Positions 1-8,539 are shown, numbered from the stretch's first letter. The stretch: DNA of 64,000 nucleotides from Alphaproteobacteria bacterium (GCA_020632955.1 JACKEO010000020.1:1-64000); one strand, 5' to 3'. A program made the numbers and translations. The notes: a model not told the origin generated them from the sequence alone.

Positions 1-192
1 CGCAAGGGCTCCCTGCTGCTCGACTTCATCATGCTGAACGTCACCAACAACCGGTCGCCGGGCGACTTCTACTCGGGCAACCAGACGGCCTCGATCAACA
101 ATGGCGGTGGCTTCTACGACCAGAACCGGCTGTTCGCGATCTCCCGCCAGGACCCGCTGAGCTTCTACTTCGGCCTCCGGTACCAGTACTGA
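1..192 (+). CDS. C-terminal end of an outer-membrane barrel protein (partial)
   Basis: The window opens inside this gene. The last 63 codons are in frame from base 1 to the TGA at 190-192. The peptide has the alternating aromatic/polar pattern of barrel strands and ends in FYFGLRYQY, an aromatic C-terminus typical of BAM-inserted outer-membrane proteins such as TonB-dependent receptors. The stop overlaps the next start by one base (TGATG), so it heads or continues an operon with the two lipoproteins that follow. The family cannot be named from so short a piece; a TonB-dependent or OmpA-type barrel is an inference. Confidence 0.5.
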   Translation, partial: RKGSLLLDFIMLNVTNNRSPGDFYSGNQTASINNGGGFYDQNRLFAISRQDPLSFYFGLRYQY

Positions 193-1244
193 TGGCACCC
201 TCCATGCCCACCCACCGCTCGCTCCGCGCCCGCTCCGGCCTGCGTCGGCTGCCCCTCCTCGCCGCTGTCGCGGCCAGCGCGGGCTGCTTCGCGGACGCGC
301 CGATCTTCGACCTCGATCTGCGCGTGGTCATCCCCAAGGAGGCGGCCACCGCCGAGGTGGCCGTGCGGCGCGACACCATCGACCCCACCACGGGGAACGT
401 GGTCGACTCGCAGGTCACGCTGCAGACCTTCGAGAACGACCTGCGCATGCTGGGGCCGGTCTACATCGGCCTGTACGCCGACGTGGTCACGGATCTCGAG
501 GCCTACCCCACGCCCATCCGCGGCGCGGCCTTCCAGTCCGTCGTGGGCGAGGAGGGCGAGTCCTACCCCTACGGCGGCACGTCGATCGGCGACTTCCGCT
601 TCGCCTGCGCGCGCGCCCTGGCCTGCCGCGTGGTGTCGGGTCGCTACGAGACCTACGACGACATCGTCGACTTCTTCACGAAGGACCTCGGCAACGAGAT
701 CTTCGACGCCTACGGCGAGCCCATCACCACGGGCGCGCGGCTGAAGTCGGCCTGCTACGAGATCCTCAACGCCACGTCCGATGACGAGGTGCGCCTCACG
801 GCCTACCGCGACAACAACGACGACGGCGAGATCGACAAGAAGGACCTCGACTTCACCAAGGACGCGAACGGCGACTGGGTCACCACCGTGCGGCTCTGGC
901 AGCAGGAGTTCTTCCCGGGCTTCAAGCCCTGGGCCTTCCTCGACACGCCGGCCTCCTCGGGGAACTCGGGTCGCCAGACGGCCTTCGGGTTCACCACGTG
1001 CAACCCCGAGGCCGGCTTCCGCTCGTCGCAGTACGCCGCCACCTTCAACGCGGGCGTCTCGTACAACGACATCCTGAACCGGCCCTACCGGCGCATCGCG
1101 GCCGACGACTGGGTGTCGTCCGCCGAGATCTCCTGGGAGGACCCGTACGTGGTGCCGGAGCTGGTGCTCGACTTCAAGGTGCCGGCGTCCATCGCGCTGC
1201 CCGACCCCACCGACACCGGTGACACCGGTGGAGGCGCGCCGTGA
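192..1244 (+). CDS. Secreted lipoprotein, unknown function
   Basis: 350 residues. The N-terminus has a basic n-region, a hydrophobic stretch and a lipobox ending ASAGC, so the mature protein should begin at Cys32 and be membrane-anchored by lipid. The C-terminus ends in a DTGDTGG low-complexity tail, seen also in other lipoproteins of this window. The central region contains an acidic DNNDDGEIDKKD stretch resembling an EF-hand or dockerin-type calcium loop. The start at 192 overlaps the previous stop; an ATG at 204 is also possible because no clear Shine-Dalgarno sequence is seen. The gene is coupled to the next one through a GTGA overlap. No enzymatic motif was recognised. The context suggests a surface partner of the upstream barrel protein. 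Confidence 0.75.
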   Translation: MAPSMPTHRSLRARSGLRRLPLLAAVAASAGCFADAPIFDLDLRVVIPKEAATAEVAVRRDTIDPTTGNVVDSQVTLQTFENDLRMLGPVYIGLYADVVTDLEAYPTPIRGAAFQSVVGEEGESYPYGGTSIGDFRFACARALACRVVSGRYETYDDIVDFFTKDLGNEIFDAYGEPITTGARLKSACYEILNATSDDEVRLTAYRDNNDDGEIDKKDLDFTKDANGDWVTTVRLWQQEFFPGFKPWAFLDTPASSGNSGRQTAFGFTTCNPEAGFRSSQYAATFNAGVSYNDILNRPYRRIAADDWVSSAEISWEDPYVVPELVLDFKVPASIALPDPTDTGDTGGGAP

Positions 1245-2281
1245 ACCGCTCGCTGCTCATCGCCCTCGTCGCCTTCGGCGGCTGCGCGAAGGACCTGTCC
1301 TTCCTCTACCAGGCCCCCATCGACGGCCTGGAGCCGGTGCTCCACCTCGGGGAGATCCCGGTCATCCCCCTCACCACCCGCGACGACATCCGCGCGAACG
1401 TGGTGTACGGCGAGATCGGTCCCACGGGCACGCCCGAGACGGGCGGCGTCACCTTCACCTTCCGGGGTGTCGACGGTCCGCTCTGCATCTGGATGGACCC
1501 CGAGCTCGCCACCTGGGTGCAGGCGGTGGAGACCTCGGTCCAGCAGCCCAGCGCGCCCTACACGCAGCCCGACAACCTCTACGACGACGGCGATCTCGAG
1601 CTGTTCGCGGGGCTCTCGGTCTTCTACACGGGCACGCCCGGCGCGAGCATGGGCGACTTCGCCGTGCGCACCAAGGACCAGCTCGGGAACGACCTGCAGG
1701 TGCAGTACGTGGAGTGCTCGCCGCTCGGCGACTCCGTGGGCATCGAGACGAACAACTACGCCGGACGCGGCGCCCCCGAGAGCTGCGAGATCGGCTCGTC
1801 GCTGGGGGGGTCGTCGTACACCGCGGTCCTCGACGCCTGGTCGCTGCCCATCGACGACGGCCGCCTGGGCTTCGGCGTGGTGGTGGTGGCGAGCACCTGC
1901 GAGGATCTCGTCGGGAGCCTCACGCCGGCGCAGCAGGAGTGCCTGATCCTCGGCGAGGCGGTCTTCCCCGGCGAGCCGGGTCGCCGCGGGGCCGAGGCCA
2001 AGCGCCGCGGCCTGCCGCTGAACACGTGGGTGGGCGTCGACGAGGTGCCGTCGTGGCCGGGGTCCATCGACCTCGAGGCCGCCTTCTGCACGCCGCAGGA
2101 GGGCTTCGTGGGCCAGGACGACGTCACCTACCCGCTGGCCGACCTCTGCCGCGCCGAGCGCCGCGCCAACCGCGACGCGGGTACGGAGTGCTCCTGGCAG
2201 CTCAACGCCGCCGTCGAGGGCAACGGCGAGCGCTGCTACTGCGGCAACATCGACGACACGCCCCGCGCCGGGTCTTTCTGA
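1241..2281 (+). CDS. Secreted lipoprotein, unknown function
   Basis: 346 residues from a GTG start that overlaps the preceding TGA (GTGA). The signal peptide is short (MNRSLLIALVAFGGC) with a lipobox at FGGC, giving a mature N-terminal Cys15. Several widely spaced cysteines in the mature part, and a C-terminal CYCGN, suggest a disulfide-stabilised extracytoplasmic domain. The last codons merge into the tandem repeat that starts at 2281, and the PRAGSF ending looks like a partial repeat unit. It belongs to the operon starting before base 1. I do not recognise the family. Confidence 0.75.
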   Translation: MNRSLLIALVAFGGCAKDLSFLYQAPIDGLEPVLHLGEIPVIPLTTRDDIRANVVYGEIGPTGTPETGGVTFTFRGVDGPLCIWMDPELATWVQAVETSVQQPSAPYTQPDNLYDDGDLELFAGLSVFYTGTPGASMGDFAVRTKDQLGNDLQVQYVECSPLGDSVGIETNNYAGRGAPESCEIGSSLGGSSYTAVLDAWSLPIDDGRLGFGVVVVASTCEDLVGSLTPAQQECLILGEAVFPGEPGRRGAEAKRRGLPLNTWVGVDEVPSWPGSIDLEAAFCTPQEGFVGQDDVTYPLADLCRAERRANRDAGTECSWQLNAAVEGNGERCYCGNIDDTPRAGSF

Positions 2282-2391
2282 TCGCGCCCAGCGGGTCTTT
2301 CTGATCGCGCCCAGCGGGGCTTCGGATCGCGCCCAGCAGGGGTTCTGATCGCGCCCAGCGGGGCTTCGGATCGCGCCCAGCGGGGCCTGAC
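2281..2391. repeat. Five-copy 22-bp tandem repeat between convergent genes
   Basis: Five consecutive copies start at 2281, 2304, 2326, 2348 and 2370. Each begins ATCGCGCCCAGC and is 22 or 23 bases long. Four copies vary only near the end (GGGGCTTCGG or close); the third has AGGGGTTCTG. Each unit can form a small GCCC/GGGC hairpin. The array fills the gap between two convergent genes, the usual place for a bidirectional terminator or a REP-like array. No U-tract is present. Function is inferred from position only. Confidence 0.85.
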
Positions 2392-2397
2392 GGCCCG

Positions 2398-3636
2398 CTA
2401 CGTCGGCGACGCCACCAGCTGGTCCACCAGGGCCAGGGCGGTGGCACGATCGTCCACCGTGCCGTCGAGCTGGGCGGCGTAGGCGGCGGCCACCACCTGG
2501 CCCACGCGCGGGCCGGGGCGCAGGCCGGCGGCCAGCACGTCGCGTCCCTCCACCAGGCGCGGCGGGGCCTCGGTGAGCACGCCGAGGATCTCGGCCCGCC
2601 GGCGGGCCGCCGCCGTGGACGTGGCGTGCAGCGCCTCGTGGGCGCGCAGGGCGAGGTCCACCTCCGCACGCGTGGAGAGCCAGCGGAGCTCCGCGTCGGT
2701 GGCGTGGGGGTCGCCCGCGTGGGCTGCGGCGGCGAGGCCGCGCTCGCGCGCCGGGAAGCCGAACCAGCGGTGGAGCTTGAGCCGGTCGAGCGTGGCCTCG
2801 GCAGCCTGCGGCGTCAGGCCCGCGAGCCACACGGCGGTCATCAGTGCGAGCTGCCGGCCCTCGGGCTCCAGGGTGTCGCGCAGGGCCACGGCGCGATCGA
2901 GGGCGGCGTCCACCTCGGGGGCGTGGGGGTGCTCGGGGAAGACGCGCCGCAGCAGGTCGGCCTCGCGCGCGAAGGCCAGCCCCGCCGAAGGCTGACGGCC
3001 GCGCAGCAGCAGCTTCGCCCACTCCCCCAGCACCCGCTCCTCGGGCAGCTCGCCCAGGGCCGCCTCGCGGCACAGCGGTGCCAGCTCGGGCACTGCACGG
3101 AAGCCGAAGCGGGCGGTGAACTGCACCACCCGCAGGGTGCGGAGGGGGTCCTCGAGGAAGGTGGTGGGGTCGACCGCGCGCAGCAGGCCGTCGGCCAGGT
3201 CCTGGCGGCCTCCCCAGGGGTCGAGCACGCTGCCGTCGGCGAGGTCGACCATGATGGCGTTGATGGTGAGGTCGCGCCGTCGCGCGGCCTCCTTCGGGTC
3301 CATGTCGGGGTCGCCCGTGGCCTCGATGCCGGTGTGACCGGGGCCCACCTTGCTGTCGCGCCGGGGCAGGGAGACGTCGAGCTCCAGCCCGTGCGCGTGG
3401 AGCTTGAACACGCTGAAGGCCCGACCCACCGTGTCGACCCGGGCGATCGTGCCCAGCGTGCGCTCCAGCGCCTCGGGCTGCAGCCCGTAGACCTCCAGGT
3501 CCCAGTCCTTCACCGGCGCGCCCATCAGGTGGTCGCGGACGGACCCGCCCACGAGCAGGCAGCGCCCGCCCGCGTCGGCGCAGGCCTGGGCCACCCGCCG
3601 CACGAGCGGAGGCGGGCGGAGCTCGGGGACGTCCAC
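2398..3636 (-). CDS. cca: CCA-adding / poly(A) polymerase family nucleotidyltransferase
   Basis: 412 residues. The class II nucleotidyltransferase head domain is clear: GGSVRD at about 30-35, the metal-binding DWD at about 44-46, a third carboxylate in LELDVSLPRRD, and the family signature RRRDLTINA followed by DPWGG. An RNA-binding helical region follows. These enzymes add or repair the 3' CCA of tRNA in the cytoplasm; some homologues are poly(A) polymerases, and the sequence alone does not separate the two. The GTG start at 3636 lies two bases after the stop of the upstream gene, so the pair is probably co-transcribed. The product ends in LVDQLVASPT with no HD domain visible. Confidence 0.82.
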   Translation of the reverse strand: MDVPELRPPPLVRRVAQACADAGGRCLLVGGSVRDHLMGAPVKDWDLEVYGLQPEALERTLGTIARVDTVGRAFSVFKLHAHGLELDVSLPRRDSKVGPGHTGIEATGDPDMDPKEAARRRDLTINAIMVDLADGSVLDPWGGRQDLADGLLRAVDPTTFLEDPLRTLRVVQFTARFGFRAVPELAPLCREAALGELPEERVLGEWAKLLLRGRQPSAGLAFAREADLLRRVFPEHPHAPEVDAALDRAVALRDTLEPEGRQLALMTAVWLAGLTPQAAEATLDRLKLHRWFGFPARERGLAAAAHAGDPHATDAELRWLSTRAEVDLALRAHEALHATSTAAARRRAEILGVLTEAPPRLVEGRDVLAAGLRPGPRVGQVVAAAYAAQLDGTVDDRATALALVDQLVASPT

Positions 3637-3638
3637 GG

Positions 3639-4403
3639 TCAGTTGCCGTACTTGGTGCCGGTGGTCTCGAGGGTGCCCACGTCCGAGGCGGTGGCGGGCG
3701 TGCCTGCCGGCTTCGACGGGTCCGCGCCGGGACCTCGCAGCCACGCGAGCACGTCGCCGTCGAGCTTCGGGTCGCGGGCGAAGAGCTCGGCGCCGGTGCC
3801 CTCCGCCGATCGGGTGAGGACGGGGGCTGCGCCGGGCGCCTTGCCGGCGATCATGCCCGCGGCGCGGCTCCCCGTGGCGTCGCCGGCGCTGGTGACCAGC
3901 AGCAGCGGACGGTCGCCCAGCGCGGCGAGGTCCTTGGTGATCGACAGGCCCTCGGCCGACAGGCGCGGCGACAGCACCACCACGCGGGCGATGGCGGGGT
4001 CGGCCGCGGCGGCGTGCAGGGCGAGGTTGCCCCCCTCGAGCGCGCCCAGCACGGCCACCGAGGTGGTCTTCTGGCCCTTCATCCAGGCGATGGCGGCGGC
4101 CACGTCCTGCGCCGCACCGGGCTCCCCCTCGGCCGCGGCGAGGGCGCGGGGCTGCACGGTGAGGACGCGCGCGCCCAGGGTGCCCAGGCGGGTGCGGATG
4201 GCCTCCCAGCCCGCCGCGTCGCCGCCCGGCGGGAGCACCACGACGAGGCCCAGCTCGCCCGAGCCGGAGGTGGCCACCGCCACGCTCGCGCCGTCGGCCG
4301 CGGTCACCTGCGGGGGCCCCGCCCAGGCCGGCGAGGCCAGGCAGAGGAGCAGCGGCGCCCGCAGGAGGACGCGAGAGAGGGAGCCGAGGACGGTGCGCGA
4401 CAA
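3639..4403 (-). CDS. Exported alpha/beta-hydrolase-like protein lacking the nucleophile serine
   Basis: 254 residues with a signal peptide ending SPAWA. The remainder follows the alpha/beta-hydrolase pattern of dienelactone-hydrolase-like proteins: LVVVLPPGG after strand 3 (oxyanion region), the helix before the elbow, then a nucleophile elbow written GALEGG where GxSxG is expected, and LLLVTSAGD before the third catalytic region. There is no serine or cysteine at the elbow, so classical hydrolysis is unlikely if the alignment is right. Periplasmic location is inferred from the signal. It sits directly upstream of the nucleotidyltransferase gene and is divergent from tadA. Confidence 0.7.
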   Translation of the reverse strand: MSRTVLGSLSRVLLRAPLLLCLASPAWAGPPQVTAADGASVAVATSGSGELGLVVVLPPGGDAAGWEAIRTRLGTLGARVLTVQPRALAAAEGEPGAAQDVAAAIAWMKGQKTTSVAVLGALEGGNLALHAAAADPAIARVVVLSPRLSAEGLSITKDLAALGDRPLLLVTSAGDATGSRAAGMIAGKAPGAAPVLTRSAEGTGAELFARDPKLDGDVLAWLRGPGADPSKPAGTPATASDVGTLETTGTKYGN

Positions 4404-4503
4404 GGGGACCTCCGGTGCGGGTCCGACACGGTAGCAGGGCGCGCCCTTCCGGCACGCAAGAGAACCGTGGATCCTGCGGCCACAGCGGCGTGGGGGCGGG
4501 CTG

Positions 4504-4532
4504 TTGACACGCGCTCAGGGTGCGTTTACGAG
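4504..4532 (+). promoter_or_regulatory. Sigma-70-like promoter for tadA and the downstream RNA genes
   Basis: A perfect -35 hexamer TTGACA (4504-4509) is followed after a 17-base spacer by TACGAG (4527-4532), a weak -10. It lies 50 bases before the tadA ATG in the divergent gap. Because tadA and the first tRNA are 8 bases apart, this promoter may also serve the two tRNA genes. Confidence 0.5.
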
Positions 4533-4582
4533 GGCGAGTCCGAGAGCCGACCCCTGGTCGGCCCGCTCTTTGATGGTTCGAC

Positions 4583-5095
4583 ATGAGCCTCCCCCTCGAC
4601 CTCCGGTACATGGAGGAGGCGCTGCGACTGGCCGAGCAGGCGGCCGAGCAGGGCGAGGTGCCCGTGGGCGCCGTCGTGGTCCACCAGCCCCCCGGGGCCG
4701 TGGAGGGCACGGTGGTGGGCCGCGGTCACAACCAGCGCGAAGCGCTGCAGGACTTCTCGGCACACGCCGAGCTCCTGGCCATGCGCCGAGCCGCTGCCGC
4801 CCTCGGGTCCTGGCGCCTCCAGCACTGCACCGTCTACGTCACCCTCGAGCCCTGCCCCATGTGCGCAGGCGCGATGGTGCTCGGGCGTGTGCACCGCTGC
4901 GTCTTCGGCGCCTCCGATCCGAAGGGTGGGTACCTCGGCACGCTGGACGATCTGTCCTCGGTCGCGGCGCTCAACCACGGCTTCGAGGTCACCCGCGGCG
5001 TCCACGCCGAGGCCTGTGGGGAGGTGCTGAGCAGCTTCTTCCGTCGCGTGCGTGCCGATCACAAGGCCGCGCGGGCGCGGGAGGAGCGGTCGTAG
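4583..5095 (+). CDS. tadA: tRNA-specific adenosine deaminase
   Basis: 170 residues, the usual TadA length. The zinc-deaminase signature is complete: HAE at 61-63 (zinc His61 and the proton-shuttle Glu63) and PCPMCAGA with zinc Cys91 and Cys94, followed by the family-typical GASDPKGG. It converts A34 of tRNA-Arg(ACG) to inosine, which widens decoding of CGN codons. The ATG at 4583 matches the family N-terminus (YMEEALRLAEQA). Only 8 bases separate its stop from a tRNA-Ser gene. Its grouping with SRP RNA, dnaX and recR resembles a neighbourhood found in other bacteria. Confidence 0.95.
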   Translation: MSLPLDLRYMEEALRLAEQAAEQGEVPVGAVVVHQPPGAVEGTVVGRGHNQREALQDFSAHAELLAMRRAAAALGSWRLQHCTVYVTLEPCPMCAGAMVLGRVHRCVFGASDPKGGYLGTLDDLSSVAALNHGFEVTRGVHAEACGEVLSSFFRRVRADHKAARAREERS

Positions 5096-5103
5096 GGAAT
5101 CCT

Positions 5104-5189
<86 letters not shown>

Positions 5190-5224
5190 TCCCTCCCCGC
5201 GACCTGTCGAACCCGTGTGCCTGC

Positions 5225-5310
<86 letters not shown>

Positions 5311-5405
5311 CACCTTCTTCTTCCTTCATCTCCGCCGTGCTCCAGCCCCCCGAGGGGTCGATCCTGAGGGGTCGGGAACGCGGCACCCCCCACGCGAGGC
5401 ACGCA

Positions 5406-5535
5406 GACGACCAGGACGGGTGAGGGTCGGGTCCCGAGGACCGGGGCCCGTGAACCCCGCCAGGCCCGAGAGGGAGCAACGGTAGCGGCAACTCCGGGGT
5501 CTCGGGGTGCCCGGCCCTCACCCGTCCTGGTCGTC
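5406..5535 (+). ncRNA. ffs: Signal recognition particle RNA (4.5S-type)
   Basis: The domain IV core GTGAACCCCGCCAGGCC, then the tetraloop, then GGGAGCAACGGTAGC matches the bacterial SRP RNA signature that binds Ffh. The ends pair as a perfect 21-bp helix (5406-5426 with 5515-5535), with further pairing inside. The apical tetraloop at 5468-5471 reads GAGA where GGAA is most common. Neighbours (tRNA-Ser, tadA, recR, dnaX) match a known SRP RNA neighbourhood. The exact ends are uncertain: the outer ten or so pairs may be processing or terminator sequence. The 3' arm overlaps the end of the opposing gene by 18 bases. Confidence 0.82.
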
Positions 5536-6153
5536 GATGGCAGGCTGGCCTCCCGCCGCCGCCCATGCCCCCGCCAGCGCCTCCGGCAGCGGCGCACGCA
5601 GGTCGAGCCGCGCGCCCGTCTCGGGGTGGCGCAGCCGCATCCGCGCCGCGTGCAGCGCCAGCCGCGGAAGCCAGCTCCCCACGGCGCCGCCGTGGCGGCG
5701 GTCGCCCACCATCGGCAGTCCATGCATCGCGGCGTGACGTCGCAGCTGGTGGGTGCGACCGGTGCGGGGCTGCAGGCGCACGGCGAGCAGCCCGCCGCCC
5801 GCGCCCAGCACCTCCCCGTCGGTGTGCGCCTCCTGGCCGTCGAGGGGGTCCGACCAGGCGAAGCGCTCCCCGGCGACGAGGCCGTCGCCGGCCAGCACGG
5901 CCAGGTAGTCGCGCTGGATGGCGTGGGTGCGGAAGGCCTCGGCGATGGCGGCGTTCACGCGCTCCGCGAGGGTGAGCAGCACGAGGCCCGACGCCGGGCG
6001 GTCGAGACGGTGGTGCAGGCCCACGTAGGGCTCGCGCGCGGCCAGCAGGCGGTACAGGTCCTGGCTGCCCTCCCGGTCGGGCTGCGAGGGCATGCCCGAG
6101 GGCTTGTCGACGACGAGCAGCACCTCGTCGCGGAAGACCTCGACGGGGATCAC
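5518..6153 (-). CDS. RluA-family pseudouridine synthase
   Basis: 211 residues. Family motifs are clear: LLVVDKPSGMPSQP near the N-terminus, the catalytic HRLDRPASG loop with its aspartate, and GRTHQLRRHAA in the C-terminal half. It isomerises uridine to pseudouridine in rRNA or tRNA; the target cannot be read from sequence. There is no N-terminal S4 domain, as in the short RluA/TruC-type members. The GTG start at 6153 overlaps the recR stop (GTGA), so it is translationally coupled to recR. Its 3' end overlaps the convergent SRP RNA. Confidence 0.88.
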   Translation of the reverse strand: MIPVEVFRDEVLLVVDKPSGMPSQPDREGSQDLYRLLAAREPYVGLHHRLDRPASGLVLLTLAERVNAAIAEAFRTHAIQRDYLAVLAGDGLVAGERFAWSDPLDGQEAHTDGEVLGAGGGLLAVRLQPRTGRTHQLRRHAAMHGLPMVGDRRHGGAVGSWLPRLALHAARMRLRHPETGARLDLRAPLPEALAGAWAAAGGQPAIDDQDG

Positions 6154-6749
6154 GTCAGCTTCTGCCGGTTCTGCAGGGCGCGGGCCAGGCTCACGGCGTC
6201 GGCGTACTCGATCTCGGTGCCCACGCTGATGCCATGGGCGAGGCGGGTGACCTCCACCCCCACGTCGCCGAGCAGGCGGGCCAGGTACAGGGCCGTGGCG
6301 TCGCCCTCCACGTCGGGGTCGGTGGCCACGATCACCTCGCGCACCTCGCCGCCACGCAGCCGGTCGAGCAGGCTGCGCAGGTTGAGATCCCCGGGGCCCA
6401 CGCCGTCGAGCGGCGAGATGGCGCCGTGGAGCACGTGGTAGCGGCCGCGGAACTCGCCGGAGCGCTCGAAGGCGAGGACGTCCTGGGGGTGCTCCACCAC
6501 GCAGAGCACGGTGGGGTCGCGGCGGCCGTCGGCGCACAGCGTGCAGGGGTCGGTGCCCGTGAGGTTGCCGCACACGGTGCAGCTCCGCACCTCCGCGGCC
6601 AGGCGGGTGAGCGCCTGGGCGAGCTCGTCGGGGGTGCCCTCGGGCGCGCGCAGCAGCCAGTAGACCAGGCGGGTGGCCGTCTTCTCGCCCACCCCGGGAA
6701 GGCGGCGGAGCTGGCGGACGGCCTCGCGGATGGGGTCGGGCGCGCTCAC
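6150..6749 (-). CDS. recR: Recombination mediator protein RecR
   Basis: 199 residues, normal for RecR. In order: the N-terminal helix-hairpin-helix (RRLPGVGEKTATRLV), a four-cysteine zinc finger (CTVCGNLTGTDPCTLC), and a Toprim domain (VVEHPQDVLAFE, then GAISPLDGVGP). It acts with RecO and RecF to load RecA at gaps. It starts 16 bases after dnaX. The small ybaB/ebfC gene that often lies between dnaX and recR is absent here. It is coupled to the downstream pseudouridine synthase. Confidence 0.96.
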   Translation of the reverse strand: MSAPDPIREAVRQLRRLPGVGEKTATRLVYWLLRAPEGTPDELAQALTRLAAEVRSCTVCGNLTGTDPCTLCADGRRDPTVLCVVEHPQDVLAFERSGEFRGRYHVLHGAISPLDGVGPGDLNLRSLLDRLRGGEVREVIVATDPDVEGDATALYLARLLGDVGVEVTRLAHGISVGTEIEYADAVSLARALQNRQKLT

Positions 6750-6765
6750 CGCTGCACGCTGCCGC

Positions 6766-8433
6766 TCATGTGGGGCCTCCCCCGTCCTCGGGGGCCTGCA
6801 CGTCGTCGAGCACGCCGCCGAGCAGGTCGAGCAGCTGGCGCATGGCCGGGTCGGCCAGCACCTCGCGCTCCAGCGCCTCCGACACCCCGGCGCGCCGCGA
6901 GGCCAGCGAGGCCTCCACCGCGAGCGTCACGCCGGCGCCGTAGCAGGCGGCCAGCGCCGCCTCGACGTCGGGCCGCTGGGCCTCGCGCTCGGCGGCCACC
7001 AGGGTGCGCCCCGCGTCCACGCTCACCACGAGCTGCGCGCCCTGGCGCCGGCCGAAGCCGGCCACGAGCGGGGTGGCAGGGGGCTCGAGCTGGCCGAGGG
7101 CCTCCACGAAGGCGGCCCATCGATCGTCGTCGGAGGCCGAGGCGGGCAGCGGCCGGGCGGCCGGGCGGTCGCGGCGGCTCCGCGCACGCGGACCGGTGCG
7201 GGTGGGCGTGGCCCTGTGGACGCGGCCCGTGCCCGTGCGGTGGGGGGGCTCGCGACCCGGACGGCGCCCGCCCCCGTCGGAGGCCTGCCGCAGGCGCCGC
7301 TCCAGGGCCTCCAGACGGCCCACGAGCTGCCCCACGGGCACCACCGGCCGCGTGGTGGCCAGGCGTGCCGTGGCCACCTCCAGCACCGTGCGAGGGCGTG
7401 CGGCGCGGGACACCTGCTCGTGCACGTCGAGCAGGGCGTCGAACAGGCGGGTGAGCGACTCGGGCTCGGTGTCGGCGGCGAGCCCCGCGAGGGCCTCGAT
7501 CTCGTCGGCGGCCAGGTCGACGTGGGCCCGCGCGCGCTCCGACATCGACAGGAGCAGCAGGTTGCGCACCAGCTCGAGGAGCTCGGCCGTGAACACCGAG
7601 AGCTCGTGGCCGTAGCCGTAGACCTCGGCGATGAGGTCGAGGCAGGCGTCGGGCTCGCCGCGCACCATGGCCTCGGCGAAGCGCAGCACCAGGGCGCGAT
7701 CGATGAGGCCCAGCGTCTCGGCCACCTGGGCCTCGTCGACCTCGGTGCCGCCCACCGACAGCACCTTGTCGAGCAGGGACTGGGCGTCGCGCATCGAGCC
7801 CTCGCCGGCGCGGGCGATCATGCGCAGCCCGGCCTCCGACACCGTGGCGCCCTCGCTCGCCGCGATCTCGGCGAGCCGCTCCACCACGCCCGGCACGGGG
7901 ATGCGCTTGAAGTCGAAGCGCTGCACCCGCGACAGGATGGTGTCGGGGATCTTCTGGGGCTCGGTGGTGGCGAAGATGAACACCACGTGGGGCGGCGGCT
8001 CCTCCAGCGTCTTCAGCAGCGCGTTGAAGGCCGCCGTGGACAGCATGTGGACCTCGTCCACCAGGTAGATCTTCCGGCGGCCCCGCTGGGGCGCGTAGCG
8101 CACCGTCTCGCGGAGCTCGCGCACGTCGTCCACGGAGTTGTTCGACGCGCCGTCGATCTCGATGAGGTCGGGCGCCGTGCCCGCGGCGATCTCCAGGCAC
8201 GAGGTGCACGTGCCGCAGGGGCTGGGCGTGGGGCCCTGCTCGCAGTTCAGGGACTTGGCCAGGGCGCGCGCCGCGGTGGTCTTGCCCACGCCCCGGGCGC
8301 CGCAGAACAGGAAGGCGTGGTGCACCCGGTCGCGCTCGATGGCGTGGGCCAGCGTGCGCGTGACGTGCTCCTGGCCGACGATGTCGGACAGCAGGGCCGG
8401 GCGGTACTTCCGGGCGATGGCGAGGTAGGACAC
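6766..8433 (-). CDS. dnaX: DNA polymerase III subunit tau/gamma
   Basis: 555 residues. The clamp-loader AAA+ domain fills the first half: SDIVGQEH, Walker A GARGVGKTT at about 45, a zinc module with CGTCTSC, Walker B VDEVHML, sensor 1 FATTEP, and the SRC-type arginine region ILSRVQRFDF. A basic, low-complexity linker and a C-terminal tau-like domain follow. It loads the sliding clamp and links the polymerase cores. I see no A-rich slippery heptamer of the E. coli type, so a shorter gamma product made by frameshifting is not supported. It heads the dnaX-recR-synthase operon. Confidence 0.95.
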   Translation of the reverse strand: MSYLAIARKYRPALLSDIVGQEHVTRTLAHAIERDRVHHAFLFCGARGVGKTTAARALAKSLNCEQGPTPSPCGTCTSCLEIAAGTAPDLIEIDGASNNSVDDVRELRETVRYAPQRGRRKIYLVDEVHMLSTAAFNALLKTLEEPPPHVVFIFATTEPQKIPDTILSRVQRFDFKRIPVPGVVERLAEIAASEGATVSEAGLRMIARAGEGSMRDAQSLLDKVLSVGGTEVDEAQVAETLGLIDRALVLRFAEAMVRGEPDACLDLIAEVYGYGHELSVFTAELLELVRNLLLLSMSERARAHVDLAADEIEALAGLAADTEPESLTRLFDALLDVHEQVSRAARPRTVLEVATARLATTRPVVPVGQLVGRLEALERRLRQASDGGGRRPGREPPHRTGTGRVHRATPTRTGPRARSRRDRPAARPLPASASDDDRWAAFVEALGQLEPPATPLVAGFGRRQGAQLVVSVDAGRTLVAAEREAQRPDVEAALAACYGAGVTLAVEASLASRRAGVSEALEREVLADPAMRQLLDLLGGVLDDVQAPEDGGGPT

Positions 8434-8539
8434 GGAGCTCTCCCGGCGGCCCCCTCCCTGTAGAACTCGCGCCGGGGCGCGGCAAGGGAGGCGTGCGCGG
8501 TGGCGATCGCCGCCGCCCGGCGCGCCGGACGGGACGCTA

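Noticed and set aside
2281..2391. Five short repeats as a mini-CRISPR
   Set aside because: The units abut each other without spacers.
6766..8433. Programmed frameshift in dnaX producing gamma
   Set aside because: No A-rich slippery heptamer with a following stem was found; only tau is supported.
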